Origin: Aquisphaera giovannonii
GTDB taxonomy: Bacteria > Planctomycetota > Planctomycetia > Isosphaerales > Isosphaeraceae
Reading direction: 5' to 3'
Length of the DNA: 64,000 nucleotides
Assembly (NCBI RefSeq): GCF_008087625.1
Contig: NZ_CP042997.1
Coordinates: forward strand, 7,936,001-8,000,000
Shown here: positions 56,329 through 64,000 of the stretch, piece by piece
Layout: every line of letters starts with the position of its first letter
How positions within the stretch are numbered: the stretch's first letter is position 1
Made by a program: the position numbers and the translations under genes
The notes under the pieces: model-generated
What the model was told of the DNA's origin: nothing
What the model saw: the letters and a program-made list of their open reading frames with translations, nothing else
Database searches by the model: none

Positions 56329-56859
56329 ATGAACGGCGCGGATGGGACTTCGGGAGGAGAGGCGTTCGCCTATTCGATCCGCCCGGCGCGGGTCGAGGAC
56401 GCGGAGGCGCTCGTGAACCTCGTCCGCGAGCTGGCGGTCTACGAGAAGCTGGAGCAGTTCGCCGTCGCGACGGCCGACGACTTCCGCCGCCACCTGTTCG
56501 GACCGCGTCCCTACGCCGAGACGTTCGTGGCCGAGGTCGCCGGCGAGGTGATCGGCCTCGCGATGGCCTTCCCAACGTTCTCCACCTTCCGGGGCAAGCC
56601 CGGTCTGTACCTGGAGGACCTGTACGTCCGCCCCCAGCACCGCGGCCGGGGCATCGGCAAGGCCCTCCTCGCCACGCTCGCCAAATTGACCCGGGAGCGG
56701 GGCTTTGGCAGGCTGGAGTGGGCGGTGCTCGACTGGAACGCCCCGTCGATCGGCTTCTACCGCTCCCTCGGCGCACGGCCGATGGACGAGTGGACCGTCT
56801 TCCGGATCGACGACGGGGCACTCGAGCAACTGGCGTCGCTGGCTCCGGAGCTGAAGTAG
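56329..56859 (+). CDS. GNAT-family N-acetyltransferase (SSAT2-like)
   Basis: A 176-residue acetyltransferase. IRPARVEDAEALVNLVRELAVYEK at the N-terminus and FSTFRGKPGLYLEDLYVRPQHRGRGIGKALL, with the acetyl-CoA loop QHRGRGIG, are close to diamine/thialysine acetyltransferases (SSAT2). The strand ending in WNAPSIGFYRSLGA is also typical. A polyamine or thialysine substrate is likely but unproven. It lies 54 bp before hisC on the same strand and may be co-transcribed. Confidence 0.88.
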   Translation: MNGADGTSGGEAFAYSIRPARVEDAEALVNLVRELAVYEKLEQFAVATADDFRRHLFGPRPYAETFVAEVAGEVIGLAMAFPTFSTFRGKPGLYLEDLYVRPQHRGRGIGKALLATLAKLTRERGFGRLEWAVLDWNAPSIGFYRSLGARPMDEWTVFRIDDGALEQLASLAPELK

Positions 56860-56912
56860 GCCGCCGCCCCGAGCCGCCTGCCCGGTTGATGGCATCGAAG
56901 GGATCCCGACGC

Positions 56913-57956
56913 ATGAACGCCCCGTTCCAGCCGCACATCCTGGACCTCGCCGGATACGTGCCCGGCGAGCAGCCCCAGGGGGGCGGCTTCGTCAAGCTGA
57001 ACACCAATGAGAACCCGTACCCGCCCTCGCCTCGCGTGATCGCGGCCCTGGGCGAGGCGATCAACGAACGGCTCCGCCTCTACCCCGACCCGCTCGCCAC
57101 CGAGTTTTGCCGCACCGCCGCGGCACTCCACGGCGTATCGCCGGACATGGTCATGGCCGGCAACGGCTCCGACGACGTCCTGACCGTCCTCACGCGTGCC
57201 TTCGTCGGCCCGGGCGAGCTCGCCGCCTATCCGTCGCCGAGCTACCTGCTCTATTCCACGCTGATCCGGCTTCAGAACGGCACCGAGCACGTCGTGCCCT
57301 TCTCCGCGGGCTGGAAGCTCCGCGCGGAGGACATCGTGCGGCCGGGTCTGAAGCTCGTCTACCTGGCGAACCCGAACAGCCCGTCGGGCACGGCCCTCTC
57401 GCGGCAGGAGGTCGCGGACCTGGCCGCCGCGATCCCCTGCCCCTTCATCGTGGACGAGGCCTACGCGGACTTCGCGGACGACCACGCCATCCCGCTCGTC
57501 CGCGACTTCCCGAACGTCATCGTCTGCCGGACGTTCAGCAAGGGCTACAGCCTGGCCGGCATCCGGCTCGGCTACCTGATCGCCCGGCCCGAGGTCGTCG
57601 AGCAGCTCGTGAAGGTGAAGGACTCGTACAACTGCGACGCCCTCAGCCTGGCCGCGGGCACCGCCGCGCTCAAGGATCGGGAGTATCACGACCAGGTCCG
57701 TGACCGGGTCATCGCCACGAGGACCCGCCTCACCGAGGCCCTCCGCGGGATGGGGTATACGGTCCCGGACAGCCAGGCGAACTTCGTCTGGGCCACCGAC
57801 GGCCCGCCCGCGGAGCCGACCTTCGCACGCCTCAAGGAGCGCCGGATCCTGGTCCGCCTGATGAAGTATCCGGGCCTCCAGCCCGGCCTCCGGATCAGCA
57901 TCGGCACCGACGCCGAGATCGACCGGCTGCTCGAGGTGATGCGCGAGCCGGGCTGA
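56913..57956 (+). CDS. hisC: Histidinol-phosphate aminotransferase
   Basis: A 347-residue PLP enzyme that makes L-histidinol phosphate from imidazole acetol phosphate. Motifs: [13 protein letters not shown] at the N-terminus, [33 protein letters not shown] (Asp for PLP N1), and [16 protein letters not shown] with the PLP lysine. ATG 56913 is preceded by GAAGGGATC. hisB follows after 32 bp, so these two steps of histidine synthesis are co-transcribed here; the other his genes are not in the window. Confidence 0.95.
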   Translation: MNAPFQPHILDLAGYVPGEQPQGGGFVKLNTNENPYPPSPRVIAALGEAINERLRLYPDPLATEFCRTAAALHGVSPDMVMAGNGSDDVLTVLTRAFVGPGELAAYPSPSYLLYSTLIRLQNGTEHVVPFSAGWKLRAEDIVRPGLKLVYLANPNSPSGTALSRQEVADLAAAIPCPFIVDEAYADFADDHAIPLVRDFPNVIVCRTFSKGYSLAGIRLGYLIARPEVVEQLVKVKDSYNCDALSLAAGTAALKDREYHDQVRDRVIATRTRLTEALRGMGYTVPDSQANFVWATDGPPAEPTFARLKERRILVRLMKYPGLQPGLRISIGTDAEIDRLLEVMREPG

Positions 57957-57988
57957 CATTCACGCGAGAACCACGAGGATCGACCGCC

Positions 57989-58585
57989 TTGAACGACGTC
58001 CACCGCACCGCCGAGATCGCCCGCAAGACCGGGGAGACCGACATCCGCCTGACCCTGGACCTGGACGGCCAGGGGCGGGGCGAGATCGCCACGGGCGTCG
58101 GGTTCCTGGACCACATGCTCGAGCTGTTCACGAGGCATGCCCTGGTGGACCTGACGGTCGCCTGCAAGGGCGACACTCGGGTGGACGACCACCATTCCAC
58201 CGAGGACGTGGGCATCTGCCTGGGCCAGGCGATCGACCGCGCGCTGGGCAACCGCGCGGGCATCCGCCGCTACGGGCACTGCATCCTGCCGATGGACGAG
58301 ACCCTCGCGACATGCGCGGTGGACATGGGCGGCAGGCCGTACTTCGCCTGGGACGCGGCCTTCCCGACGGCGAAGGTCGGGACCTTCGACACCGAGCTCG
58401 TGGTGGACTTCTGGCAGGCGGTCTGCACCCAGGGCCGGATGAACCTGCACGTGCTGCTGCATTACGGACGGAACTCGCACCACATCAGCGAGGCGATCTT
58501 CAAGGGGCTGGCGCGGGCGATCCGGGCCGCGGCCGAGCCCGACCCGCGATCGGCCGCGGTGCCCTCCACGAAAGGCGTGCTCTGA
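57989..58585 (+). CDS. hisB: Imidazoleglycerol-phosphate dehydratase
   Basis: A 198-residue manganese enzyme that dehydrates imidazole glycerol phosphate to imidazole acetol phosphate, the substrate of HisC. The two metal-binding repeats are visible: [13 protein letters not shown] and [11 protein letters not shown] in the first half, then [18 protein letters not shown]-like residues near the C-terminus. The phosphatase half found in E. coli HisB is absent, as in most bacteria. The start is a TTG at 57989 preceded by GAGGAT. The stop overlaps the next gene start in TGATG. Confidence 0.95.
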   Translation: MNDVHRTAEIARKTGETDIRLTLDLDGQGRGEIATGVGFLDHMLELFTRHALVDLTVACKGDTRVDDHHSTEDVGICLGQAIDRALGNRAGIRRYGHCILPMDETLATCAVDMGGRPYFAWDAAFPTAKVGTFDTELVVDFWQAVCTQGRMNLHVLLHYGRNSHHISEAIFKGLARAIRAAAEPDPRSAAVPSTKGVL

Positions 58586-59682
58586 TGGCCGCGGGCGGGG
58601 CCGGTACGGGCGTGGCGGCGCGGCGGCCGCGGCTGGGGTCGCTGGTCAACGCCGGGCTGGTCGCGCTGGCATTCGCGCTGCTGGGCTTGGTGCTGTACCA
58701 GAACCGCGAGAAGATTCAGCAGGTGTTCTCGCACCCGCTCGATTATCGCCTCCTGGCCCTCGGCGTGCTGATCTTCCAGACCAGCCTGATCCTCACCTAT
58801 CTGCGATGGTTCCTCCTGGTCCGGGTGATCGAGCCGCGATTCACGCTCCGCTCGACGATGCTGCTGGGGTTCATCGGCTACGTCTTCAACCTGGTGATCC
58901 CGGGGGCCGTCGGGGGCGACCTCATCAAGGCGGCGTACCTGGTCCGGATGCACATCCGCAAGACGCAGGCCGTGGCGTCGATGGTGATCGACCGGATCGT
59001 GGGGCTGCTCGGGCTGTTCGTGCTGGCGGCGATCGCCGGCGGGGTCTTCTGGTCGTCGGCCCCGGTCGAGATCCGCCGCCTGATCGTGGCGGCCTGGATC
59101 GCCACCGCGGCCGGCTTCGGGCTCCTGGCCGTCATCCTCTTCCAGTTGGTCTCGCGGCTGGTGCCGGGCTTCGGTGCGGCGAAGCCCGGGCACGCCCACG
59201 GCCGACTCGCCGGCGTCGCGACCGAGCTGACGGCGATGTCGACGACGTACCGCAACCGCCTGGACGTGGTCGCCGCCGGGGTGCTCCTGTCGGTCGTCGG
59301 CCACGCGCTCAACGTCCTGGCCTTCTACCTGATGAGCCGGATGCTCTTCCCCGATAACCTCCCGACGACGCTCGGGCAGCATTACCTGATGGTGCCCTTG
59401 ACGCTCTTCACGATGGTCGTCCCCCTGCCCTTCGGGGCGCTCGGCCTGAGCGAAGGTGTCGGGGATCAGATCGGCAACCTCGTGGGCCACCCGGGCGGCG
59501 CGCTGGCGATGCTCGGCTTCCGCGTCCTGATGTATGCCTGCGGGCTCATCAGTGCCTGCGTCTACCTGGCCAACCTCCGCGAGGTCCGCGGGCTCTCCGC
59601 CGAGGCCCACCACATCGAGGAAGAGCTCGAGGAGGGCGAGATCGACGACGACGAAGCCGCGGCCGCACCGCCAACTGCCTGA
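58585..59682 (+). CDS. Flippase-like / lysylphosphatidylglycerol synthase TM-region protein
   Basis: A 365-residue polytopic membrane protein (about eight helices) of the UPF0104 / LPG_synthase_TM family. The family core is visible as NLVIPGAVGGDLIKAAYL (about residues 104-121), then SMVIDRIVGLLGLFV and PLPFGALGLSEG near the C-terminus. A cytoplasmic acidic tail ends it. Members translocate lipids or polyprenyl-linked substrates. The ATG overlaps the hisB stop (TGATG), so translation is coupled to the his genes, though no functional link is evident. Confidence 0.88.
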   Translation: MAAGGAGTGVAARRPRLGSLVNAGLVALAFALLGLVLYQNREKIQQVFSHPLDYRLLALGVLIFQTSLILTYLRWFLLVRVIEPRFTLRSTMLLGFIGYVFNLVIPGAVGGDLIKAAYLVRMHIRKTQAVASMVIDRIVGLLGLFVLAAIAGGVFWSSAPVEIRRLIVAAWIATAAGFGLLAVILFQLVSRLVPGFGAAKPGHAHGRLAGVATELTAMSTTYRNRLDVVAAGVLLSVVGHALNVLAFYLMSRMLFPDNLPTTLGQHYLMVPLTLFTMVVPLPFGALGLSEGVGDQIGNLVGHPGGALAMLGFRVLMYACGLISACVYLANLREVRGLSAEAHHIEEELEEGEIDDDEAAAAPPTA

Positions 59683-59776
59683 CTCCCCCCGGGGGGCTTC
59701 CCTCGCGGGCCCCGGGTCCGCCCGGAGATCGGGCCAGGAGGGGCGGTCGGACGAGCCCTGGCCGACCGGCTCACCG

Positions 59777-59850
59777 CGTGGGAGCCGGGCCCGTCCGGCG
59801 ACCGGGTGAGCCTCGGCCGGCGCGGTCGCCGGACGGGGCCGGCTCCCGCG
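59777..59850. terminator. Giant near-perfect hairpin between convergent genes
   Basis: The arms 59777-59803 and 59824-59850 pair over 27 bp with one mismatch and one G-T pair, enclosing a 20-base loop. It is the longest hairpin I found in the window and lies in the gap between the flippase-like and the CAP genes. It probably ends transcription from both sides. Confidence 0.6.
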
Positions 59851-59892
59851 GGGCTTGCTACGGCATCGAAGGGCAGTCACGCGATCCGGGCG

Positions 59893-60735
59893 TCAGGGCG
59901 TCGGCCCTTCCGCCTCCGCCTTCGTCCCCTCGGCGGCGGGCGTCGGCGCGTCCTTCTTCTCCGCGGCCTTGCGGATCACGATGAGCTTGCCGTCCTTCTT
60001 GCCGACGACGAAGCGGTCGTCCTTGGCCGGAGTGAAGGTCTCCGCCTTCCCGACCGCCTCGGCCCAGGGGAATTCGAGCTGGCCGGGGCGGCAGACCTCG
60101 TGGGTGCGGGTGTACTGCGGCTCCAGGCTGTAGGCCTCGCCGTCCATCTTGTAATCGAACTTCTCGCCGGACTCGTTGGCGACCTGGAAGGAGAAGGCGG
60201 CCGATCGGGGGCGGCCGAACACCTGGACGGCGTAGTACTTGTCCGACTTCTCGCTGTGGGCGACCGCCATCCCGGACTCGGTCGCGTCGGGGTCCAGCAT
60301 GTTCTTGCGATGCCCGGGCGAGTTCTTCCAGTTCTCCACCAGGTTCCTGGCCAGCTCCTCGCTGGCGAAGCCCTCGGTATTGAACTCGTAGGCGATGTTC
60401 TCCGCCAGCGCGCAGTAATCGTATCCGTGCTTCTTCACCCGTTCCGAAGGGTTGCTGCCGTCGGCCTCGTGGCCGAACTTGTCGTTCTCCGCCAAGAACC
60501 TGGCGAAGTCGCGGGCCGTGGACGCGAGCTTCTCCTCGTTCTTCAGCTCGCCCCGGCCCTGCTCCTTCCGGAAGGCGTTCGTGCTCTCGAGCAGGAGCTT
60601 CGCCACGCGCTCCAGGTCGGGCGTCTTATCCGAGCCGGTGCCGCCGGGCGTCCCCGGCCGGGCGGCGAGCGCGTCGGGGGCACCGATCCCGCAGGAGAGT
60701 CCGACTGCGAGCAGGAGGAGCGACGGCGTGCGCAT
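59893..60735 (-). CDS. Secreted CAP-domain (SCP/PR-1-like) protein
   Basis: A 280-residue exported protein. Signal peptide ends near PDALAA (residue 24); ATG 60735 follows AAGGAAAGG. The CAP domain shows LASTARDFARFLAENDKFGHEADG, then CALAENIAYEFN, LVENWKNSPGHRKNMLDPDATESGMAVAHSEK and the YYAVQVFGRP strand. The His and Glu of the putative metal site are present (FGH, AENIA, GHR). A C-terminal domain of about 90 residues with a charged end (EKKDAPTPAAEG) follows. Role in bacteria unknown. Confidence 0.9.
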   Translation of the reverse strand: MRTPSLLLLAVGLSCGIGAPDALAARPGTPGGTGSDKTPDLERVAKLLLESTNAFRKEQGRGELKNEEKLASTARDFARFLAENDKFGHEADGSNPSERVKKHGYDYCALAENIAYEFNTEGFASEELARNLVENWKNSPGHRKNMLDPDATESGMAVAHSEKSDKYYAVQVFGRPRSAAFSFQVANESGEKFDYKMDGEAYSLEPQYTRTHEVCRPGQLEFPWAEAVGKAETFTPAKDDRFVVGKKDGKLIVIRKAAEKKDAPTPAAEGTKAEAEGPTP

Positions 60736-61004
60736 GGCGACGGCCTTTCCTTCGCGTTCCGGGGATCGGGTCCTTGAGCGAGATGCCGGCACCAGGATCG
60801 GACATTTCGGCCGCCCTGTCCAGCGCGAGCGGGGCGGCGGCGCCCCCGCCGGCCCGGCCCGCGGCGGCCCGCATCGTGCATCCCTTTACCTCATCCCGAG
60901 AAATGTCGTACTGTGGCACGATCTCGGGGCCGCCGCGATGCGTACGACGCCGCATCGCCGCCCCGGCCGGCTCCCGTCGAAGCCGCCGGGAGGGCTGCGC
61001 CGCG

Positions 61005-62558
61005 ATGCAGCACAGGATCCGCGGAATGCCACGCCTGCTCTCTCAGTTGTTCCAGCGCAAGCCGGTCGGGGAGCTCATCCGCGAGCTGAACGCGGGGGAC
61101 CGGCTGCATCGACGGCTGGGCCCGATCGAGCTGATGTCGCTGGGCGTCGGGGCGACGATCGGCACGGGGCTCTACGTCTCGACGGGCATCGTCGCCCGCG
61201 ACATCGCCGGGCCGTCGATCATGCTCTCCTTCCTGCTGGCGGCCCTGGGCTGCGGCTTCGCCGCGATGTGCTACTCGGAGCTGGCCAGCATGGTGCCCGT
61301 CGCGGGCAGCGCCTACACCTACGCGTATGCCACGCTCGGCGAGCTCGTCGCCTGGATCATCGGCTGGGACCTGATCCTCGAGTACGCCATCGGATCCTGC
61401 TACGTGGCCAATAGCTGGTCCAACTACTTCGACTCGTTCCTCCAGCACGTCTTCCACATCCGCCTCGACCCCCGGTTCCTCTCGCCGCCGTGGGACTTCG
61501 ACTTCCGCACCGAGAGTTTCGTCGAGCAGATCGTCACGCTCGCCGACGGCAGCCGGGTCATGGCCTGGTTCAACCTCCCGGCGGTCGCCATCACGGCCCT
61601 CATCACCGTGGTGCTCGTCGTCGGCATCAAGGAGAGCGCGGGGTTCAACGCGGCGATGGTGCTCGTGAACGTGGGCGTCGTCCTCACGGTGATCGGGGTC
61701 GGGGCGGCCTACGTCAATCCCGACAACTGGCACCCGTTCCTGCACGAGGAGACGAAGTCCCGCGGCATCGCCCTGGGCGCCGCGCGGATCTTCATCGCCT
61801 ACATCGGATTCGACTCCATCTCGACCCACGCCGAGGAGGCCCGAAGGCCCCAGCGCGACCTCGCGCTCGGGATCCTCGGGGCTCTCCTCGTCTGCACGAT
61901 CCTCTACGTCGGCACCGCGGCCGTCCTGACGGGGATGATCCCCTACAAGGACATCGACAAGGCCGCGCCGCTGGCCTCGGCGCTCCAGTCCAAGGGGCTG
62001 ACCTTCGCGGGGGGCCTGGTGACCCTGGGGATCCTCGCCGGGATGACGAGCTCGCTGCTGGTCGGCAACCTCAGCCAGCCGCGTGTGCTGATGGCCATGG
62101 CCCGCGACGGGCTCCTGCCGACCTCGTTCTTCGCCGACGTCCACCCGCGGTTCAAGACGCCCTGGAAGTCGACGATCCTCGTCGGCCTTGTGGTGGCCCT
62201 GGGCGGGGCGCTCGCGCCGCTGAGCTTCCTGGCCGACCTGGTGAGCATCGGCACCCTCTTCGCCTTCGTGATCGTGTCCGCGGCGGTCTGGATCCTCCGC
62301 GTCACCGACCCTGGGGTGGAGCGGCCGTTCCGCGTCCCCTTCGCCCCGTTCGTCTCGGCGATGGGCGTGCTCGTCAACGGCGGCCTGATGTTCTCGCTGG
62401 GGCGGGATAACTGGATCCGCCTCTTCGCCTGGCTGGCCGTCGGGCTCTGCATCTACTTCCTGTACAGCCGGCGGCACTCGCTGCTGGCCGGCCGGCTCCT
62501 CGCCGAGACGGGCGGGACCGTCGCGGCGGAAGTGCCCGAGCCGGTGTCGCCGGATTGA
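61005..62558 (+). CDS. APC-superfamily amino-acid permease (CAT-like)
   Basis: A 517-residue secondary transporter with about 13-14 helices, related to cationic-amino-acid transporters. The first helix holds GVGATIGTGLYVSTG, the broken helix of the APC fold. A long extracellular loop (about residues 150-190, FHIRLDPRFLSPPWDFDFR) is larger than usual. The stretch IAYIGFDSISTHAEEARRPQRDL is the conserved helix 6-loop pattern. The ATG at 61005 (GGGAGGG upstream) is used; ATG 61026 with AGGA is nearly as good. The C-terminal tail is short. It stands alone, divergent from the CAP gene. Confidence 0.88.
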   Translation: MQHRIRGMPRLLSQLFQRKPVGELIRELNAGDRLHRRLGPIELMSLGVGATIGTGLYVSTGIVARDIAGPSIMLSFLLAALGCGFAAMCYSELASMVPVAGSAYTYAYATLGELVAWIIGWDLILEYAIGSCYVANSWSNYFDSFLQHVFHIRLDPRFLSPPWDFDFRTESFVEQIVTLADGSRVMAWFNLPAVAITALITVVLVVGIKESAGFNAAMVLVNVGVVLTVIGVGAAYVNPDNWHPFLHEETKSRGIALGAARIFIAYIGFDSISTHAEEARRPQRDLALGILGALLVCTILYVGTAAVLTGMIPYKDIDKAAPLASALQSKGLTFAGGLVTLGILAGMTSSLLVGNLSQPRVLMAMARDGLLPTSFFADVHPRFKTPWKSTILVGLVVALGGALAPLSFLADLVSIGTLFAFVIVSAAVWILRVTDPGVERPFRVPFAPFVSAMGVLVNGGLMFSLGRDNWIRLFAWLAVGLCIYFLYSRRHSLLAGRLLAETGGTVAAEVPEPVSPD

Positions 62559-62602
62559 TCCGCCTCGCGGGGGAGCGAACAATGCCCCGCGGAGCACACC
62601 GA

Positions 62603-64000
62603 ATGAAATCGCCCCCCCGAATCCTGCTGCTCGCCGCAATCCTGCTGCCGTTCGAGGCCCGCGCCGAGGTCATCCGGGCGGAGACCGGGTTCCCGACGAC
62701 CGTCGCGGTGCAGCCCGGCCCGCTGCTCGAATGCCGCCTTGGGACAGTCCAGGCCGGGCGGACCTACCGCTTCGGCGCCTCGATCGCCGCCCCCGCGGAC
62801 ACCGACGCCAGCCTGCACGTCAACCTGCGGATCGCCGGGGTCTCCGTCCCAGGCAAGTCGCTCCATGCCGGCGACCCGGACGTCTCCATCCACGTCCGCG
62901 CGCAGGCGAGCGGCCCCGCCGAGGTCCGCCTGAGGCGCAAGGTCGGCGGCGGGCCCAACCCGCGGGAGGTCCGCCTGGACTGGGCCGAGGTCCCGCTCGC
63001 GGACGACGAGCGGGCCGCCATCGAGGCCGAGCCCAACAATTCCTGGCAGGAGGCCAATCCGCTCCGGCTCGGCCGCGTTGTCTACGGCAGCGGCGACGAC
63101 GTCGACTACCTGGCGAACCCGTCCGAGGGCCGCACCGGGATCGACTGGTTCCGCTTCGAGGTCGCGGGAGATCGGCCGGTGCTCGCCACCTTCCACCTGG
63201 ACCTGCTGGACCGGGACATCTCGGCGAACATGCGGGTGTACACGCTCGATCCGAGGTCGCGGGAGCCCGTGCCTTACCTCGCGGGCAAGGATCCGACGGA
63301 GATCGTCCACGACCGCGAGCGCGAGCGATATTCGACGTTCCTGACGCGGACGCTCGCGAGAGGCACCTATTACCTGGAGGTCAATGCGAACCACCCCGCC
63401 TACGTCCTCCGCACGAGGACGTTCCCGACGCCCCCGTATGAGGATCCGAAGCAGGCCGTCGAGGCCGGGCTCCACTACATCCTCGGCGCGGGGGACGCGT
63501 GGTTCGCCCAGGTGCCCCGGGCCGGGAACATCTACGCCCGTGCCGACAACATCCACGACACGGGCACGCGCTGCACCGGCTGCCACGCATCGAGCTTCCC
63601 GCTGGAGGCGGGGCTCGCGGCGCACCGGAGCGGGTACGCGATCCGGGACAGGGACGCGTTCCAGTACCTGGCGGACCGCCTAGCCTCGTCCGTCACCCCG
63701 CTCTACGGCGACGACGGCCTCTACTGGCAGCGGTACATCGCCAGCCCACTCCAGAGCCAAGGCCTCCAGGGCGGGCTCGTCGCCGACATCGAACGCGAGG
63801 TCACCGGCCGGCAGACCGTCGCGGCGGGCCGCTTCGCCCCGTTCCTGAAGGCCGCCTGGCTGGACCGCAAGGAGCTGCCCGAGGACGAGCAGAACGCCGT
63901 GGTGCCCGTGGACAGCAAGTTCGGGGCGGCCTGGCGCGACTGGCGCGTCCTGAAGGACGCCGCGCGGCGGACCGGCCGCGAGGAGTACGCGAAGGCCGCC
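62603..64000 (+). CDS. Secreted protein with a c-type haem motif, truncated by the window end
   Basis: At least 466 residues with no stop before the window ends, so the 3' part is missing. ATG 62603 starts a good signal peptide ending at EARAE (residue 22); an in-frame ATG at 62582 with GGGGGAG upstream is a possible alternative. A beta-sandwich-like part with AEPNNSWQEANPL and IDWFRFEVAGDRP (pre-peptidase/PPC-like) covers about residues 135-260. A CTGCH motif (Cys324, Cys327, His328) suggests covalent haem attachment. Planctomycetes carry many such large secreted haem-motif proteins of unknown function. Confidence 0.75.
   Translation, partial: MKSPPRILLLAAILLPFEARAEVIRAETGFPTTVAVQPGPLLECRLGTVQAGRTYRFGASIAAPADTDASLHVNLRIAGVSVPGKSLHAGDPDVSIHVRAQASGPAEVRLRRKVGGGPNPREVRLDWAEVPLADDERAAIEAEPNNSWQEANPLRLGRVVYGSGDDVDYLANPSEGRTGIDWFRFEVAGDRPVLATFHLDLLDRDISANMRVYTLDPRSREPVPYLAGKDPTEIVHDRERERYSTFLTRTLARGTYYLEVNANHPAYVLRTRTFPTPPYEDPKQAVEAGLHYILGAGDAWFAQVPRAGNIYARADNIHDTGTRCTGCHASSFPLEAGLAAHRSGYAIRDRDAFQYLADRLASSVTPLYGDDGLYWQRYIASPLQSQGLQGGLVADIEREVTGRQTVAAGRFAPFLKAAWLDRKELPEDEQNAVVPVDSKFGAAWRDWRVLKDAARRTGREEYAKAA

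Overview
The window is a very GC-rich chromosomal segment (roughly 70% GC by eye). It carries 53 protein-coding genes I can support, no rRNA or tRNA genes, no CRISPR array, no IS element and no prophage. Several traits point to a planctomycete, most likely of the Isosphaeraceae type. These are a large secreted YTV-repeat protein, a PEP-CTERM protein, secreted proteins with CAP or c-type haem motifs, a SufS/SufU pair, paired ExbD genes, TTG and GTG starts, and many overlapping start/stop codons. The family assignment is inference from gene content; no phylogenetic marker was compared.

Layout. 0-4.6 kb: a minus-strand MacB-like efflux operon (adaptor, ATPase, two FtsX-type permeases). 4.8-5.9 kb: a membrane-anchored DUF2135-like protein. 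6.1-7.9 kb: larB-nnrD. 7.9-15 kb: two methyltransferases, a threonine synthase, an RRM protein, argJ and a GNAT enzyme. 15-20.3 kb: an RND pump operon ending in an Rrf2 regulator. 20.8-23.1 kb: the YTV protein. 23.2-30 kb: a HEAT-repeat protein, a GH16-GH39 pair, rdgB and a secreted unknown. 30.4-31.3 kb: small stress-type proteins (DUF1328, CsbD). 31.8-36.8 kb: a heavy-metal P-type ATPase fused to an HflK-like SPFH domain, followed by two more SPFH genes, all overlapping. 37.2-40.1 kb: an ExbB-ExbD-ExbD-unknown operon. 40.6-44.4 kb: an esterase, a Uma2 gene with a decayed Uma2 tail next to it, and an HtrA-like protease. 44.6-49.7 kb: alaS, DUF1697, rplM-rpsI and a small L7/L12-like protein. 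49.8-53 kb: a K+ channel-like protein, an acyl-CoA dehydrogenase and a TorD-like protein. 53.3-59.7 kb: sufS-sufU, a PEP-CTERM protein, a GNAT, and hisC-hisB-flippase. 59.9-64 kb: a CAP protein, an APC permease and a truncated secreted haem-motif protein.

The strongest candidate for an undescribed system is the SPFH/P-type ATPase operon. One polypeptide joins a complete CPC-type metal pump to an HflK-like stomatin domain. It is translationally coupled to an HflC-like protein and a third SPFH protein, with no ftsH nearby. I infer a metal-transporting membrane-microdomain complex. Other points of interest are the two exact 16-residue repeat arrays in the YTV protein, a K+ channel with a non-canonical filter, an acyl-CoA dehydrogenase with Ser at the usual catalytic Glu, ribosomal protein L13 with a long Ala/Glu/Pro tail, an operator-like palindrome upstream of sufS, and a 27-bp near-perfect hairpin between convergent genes.
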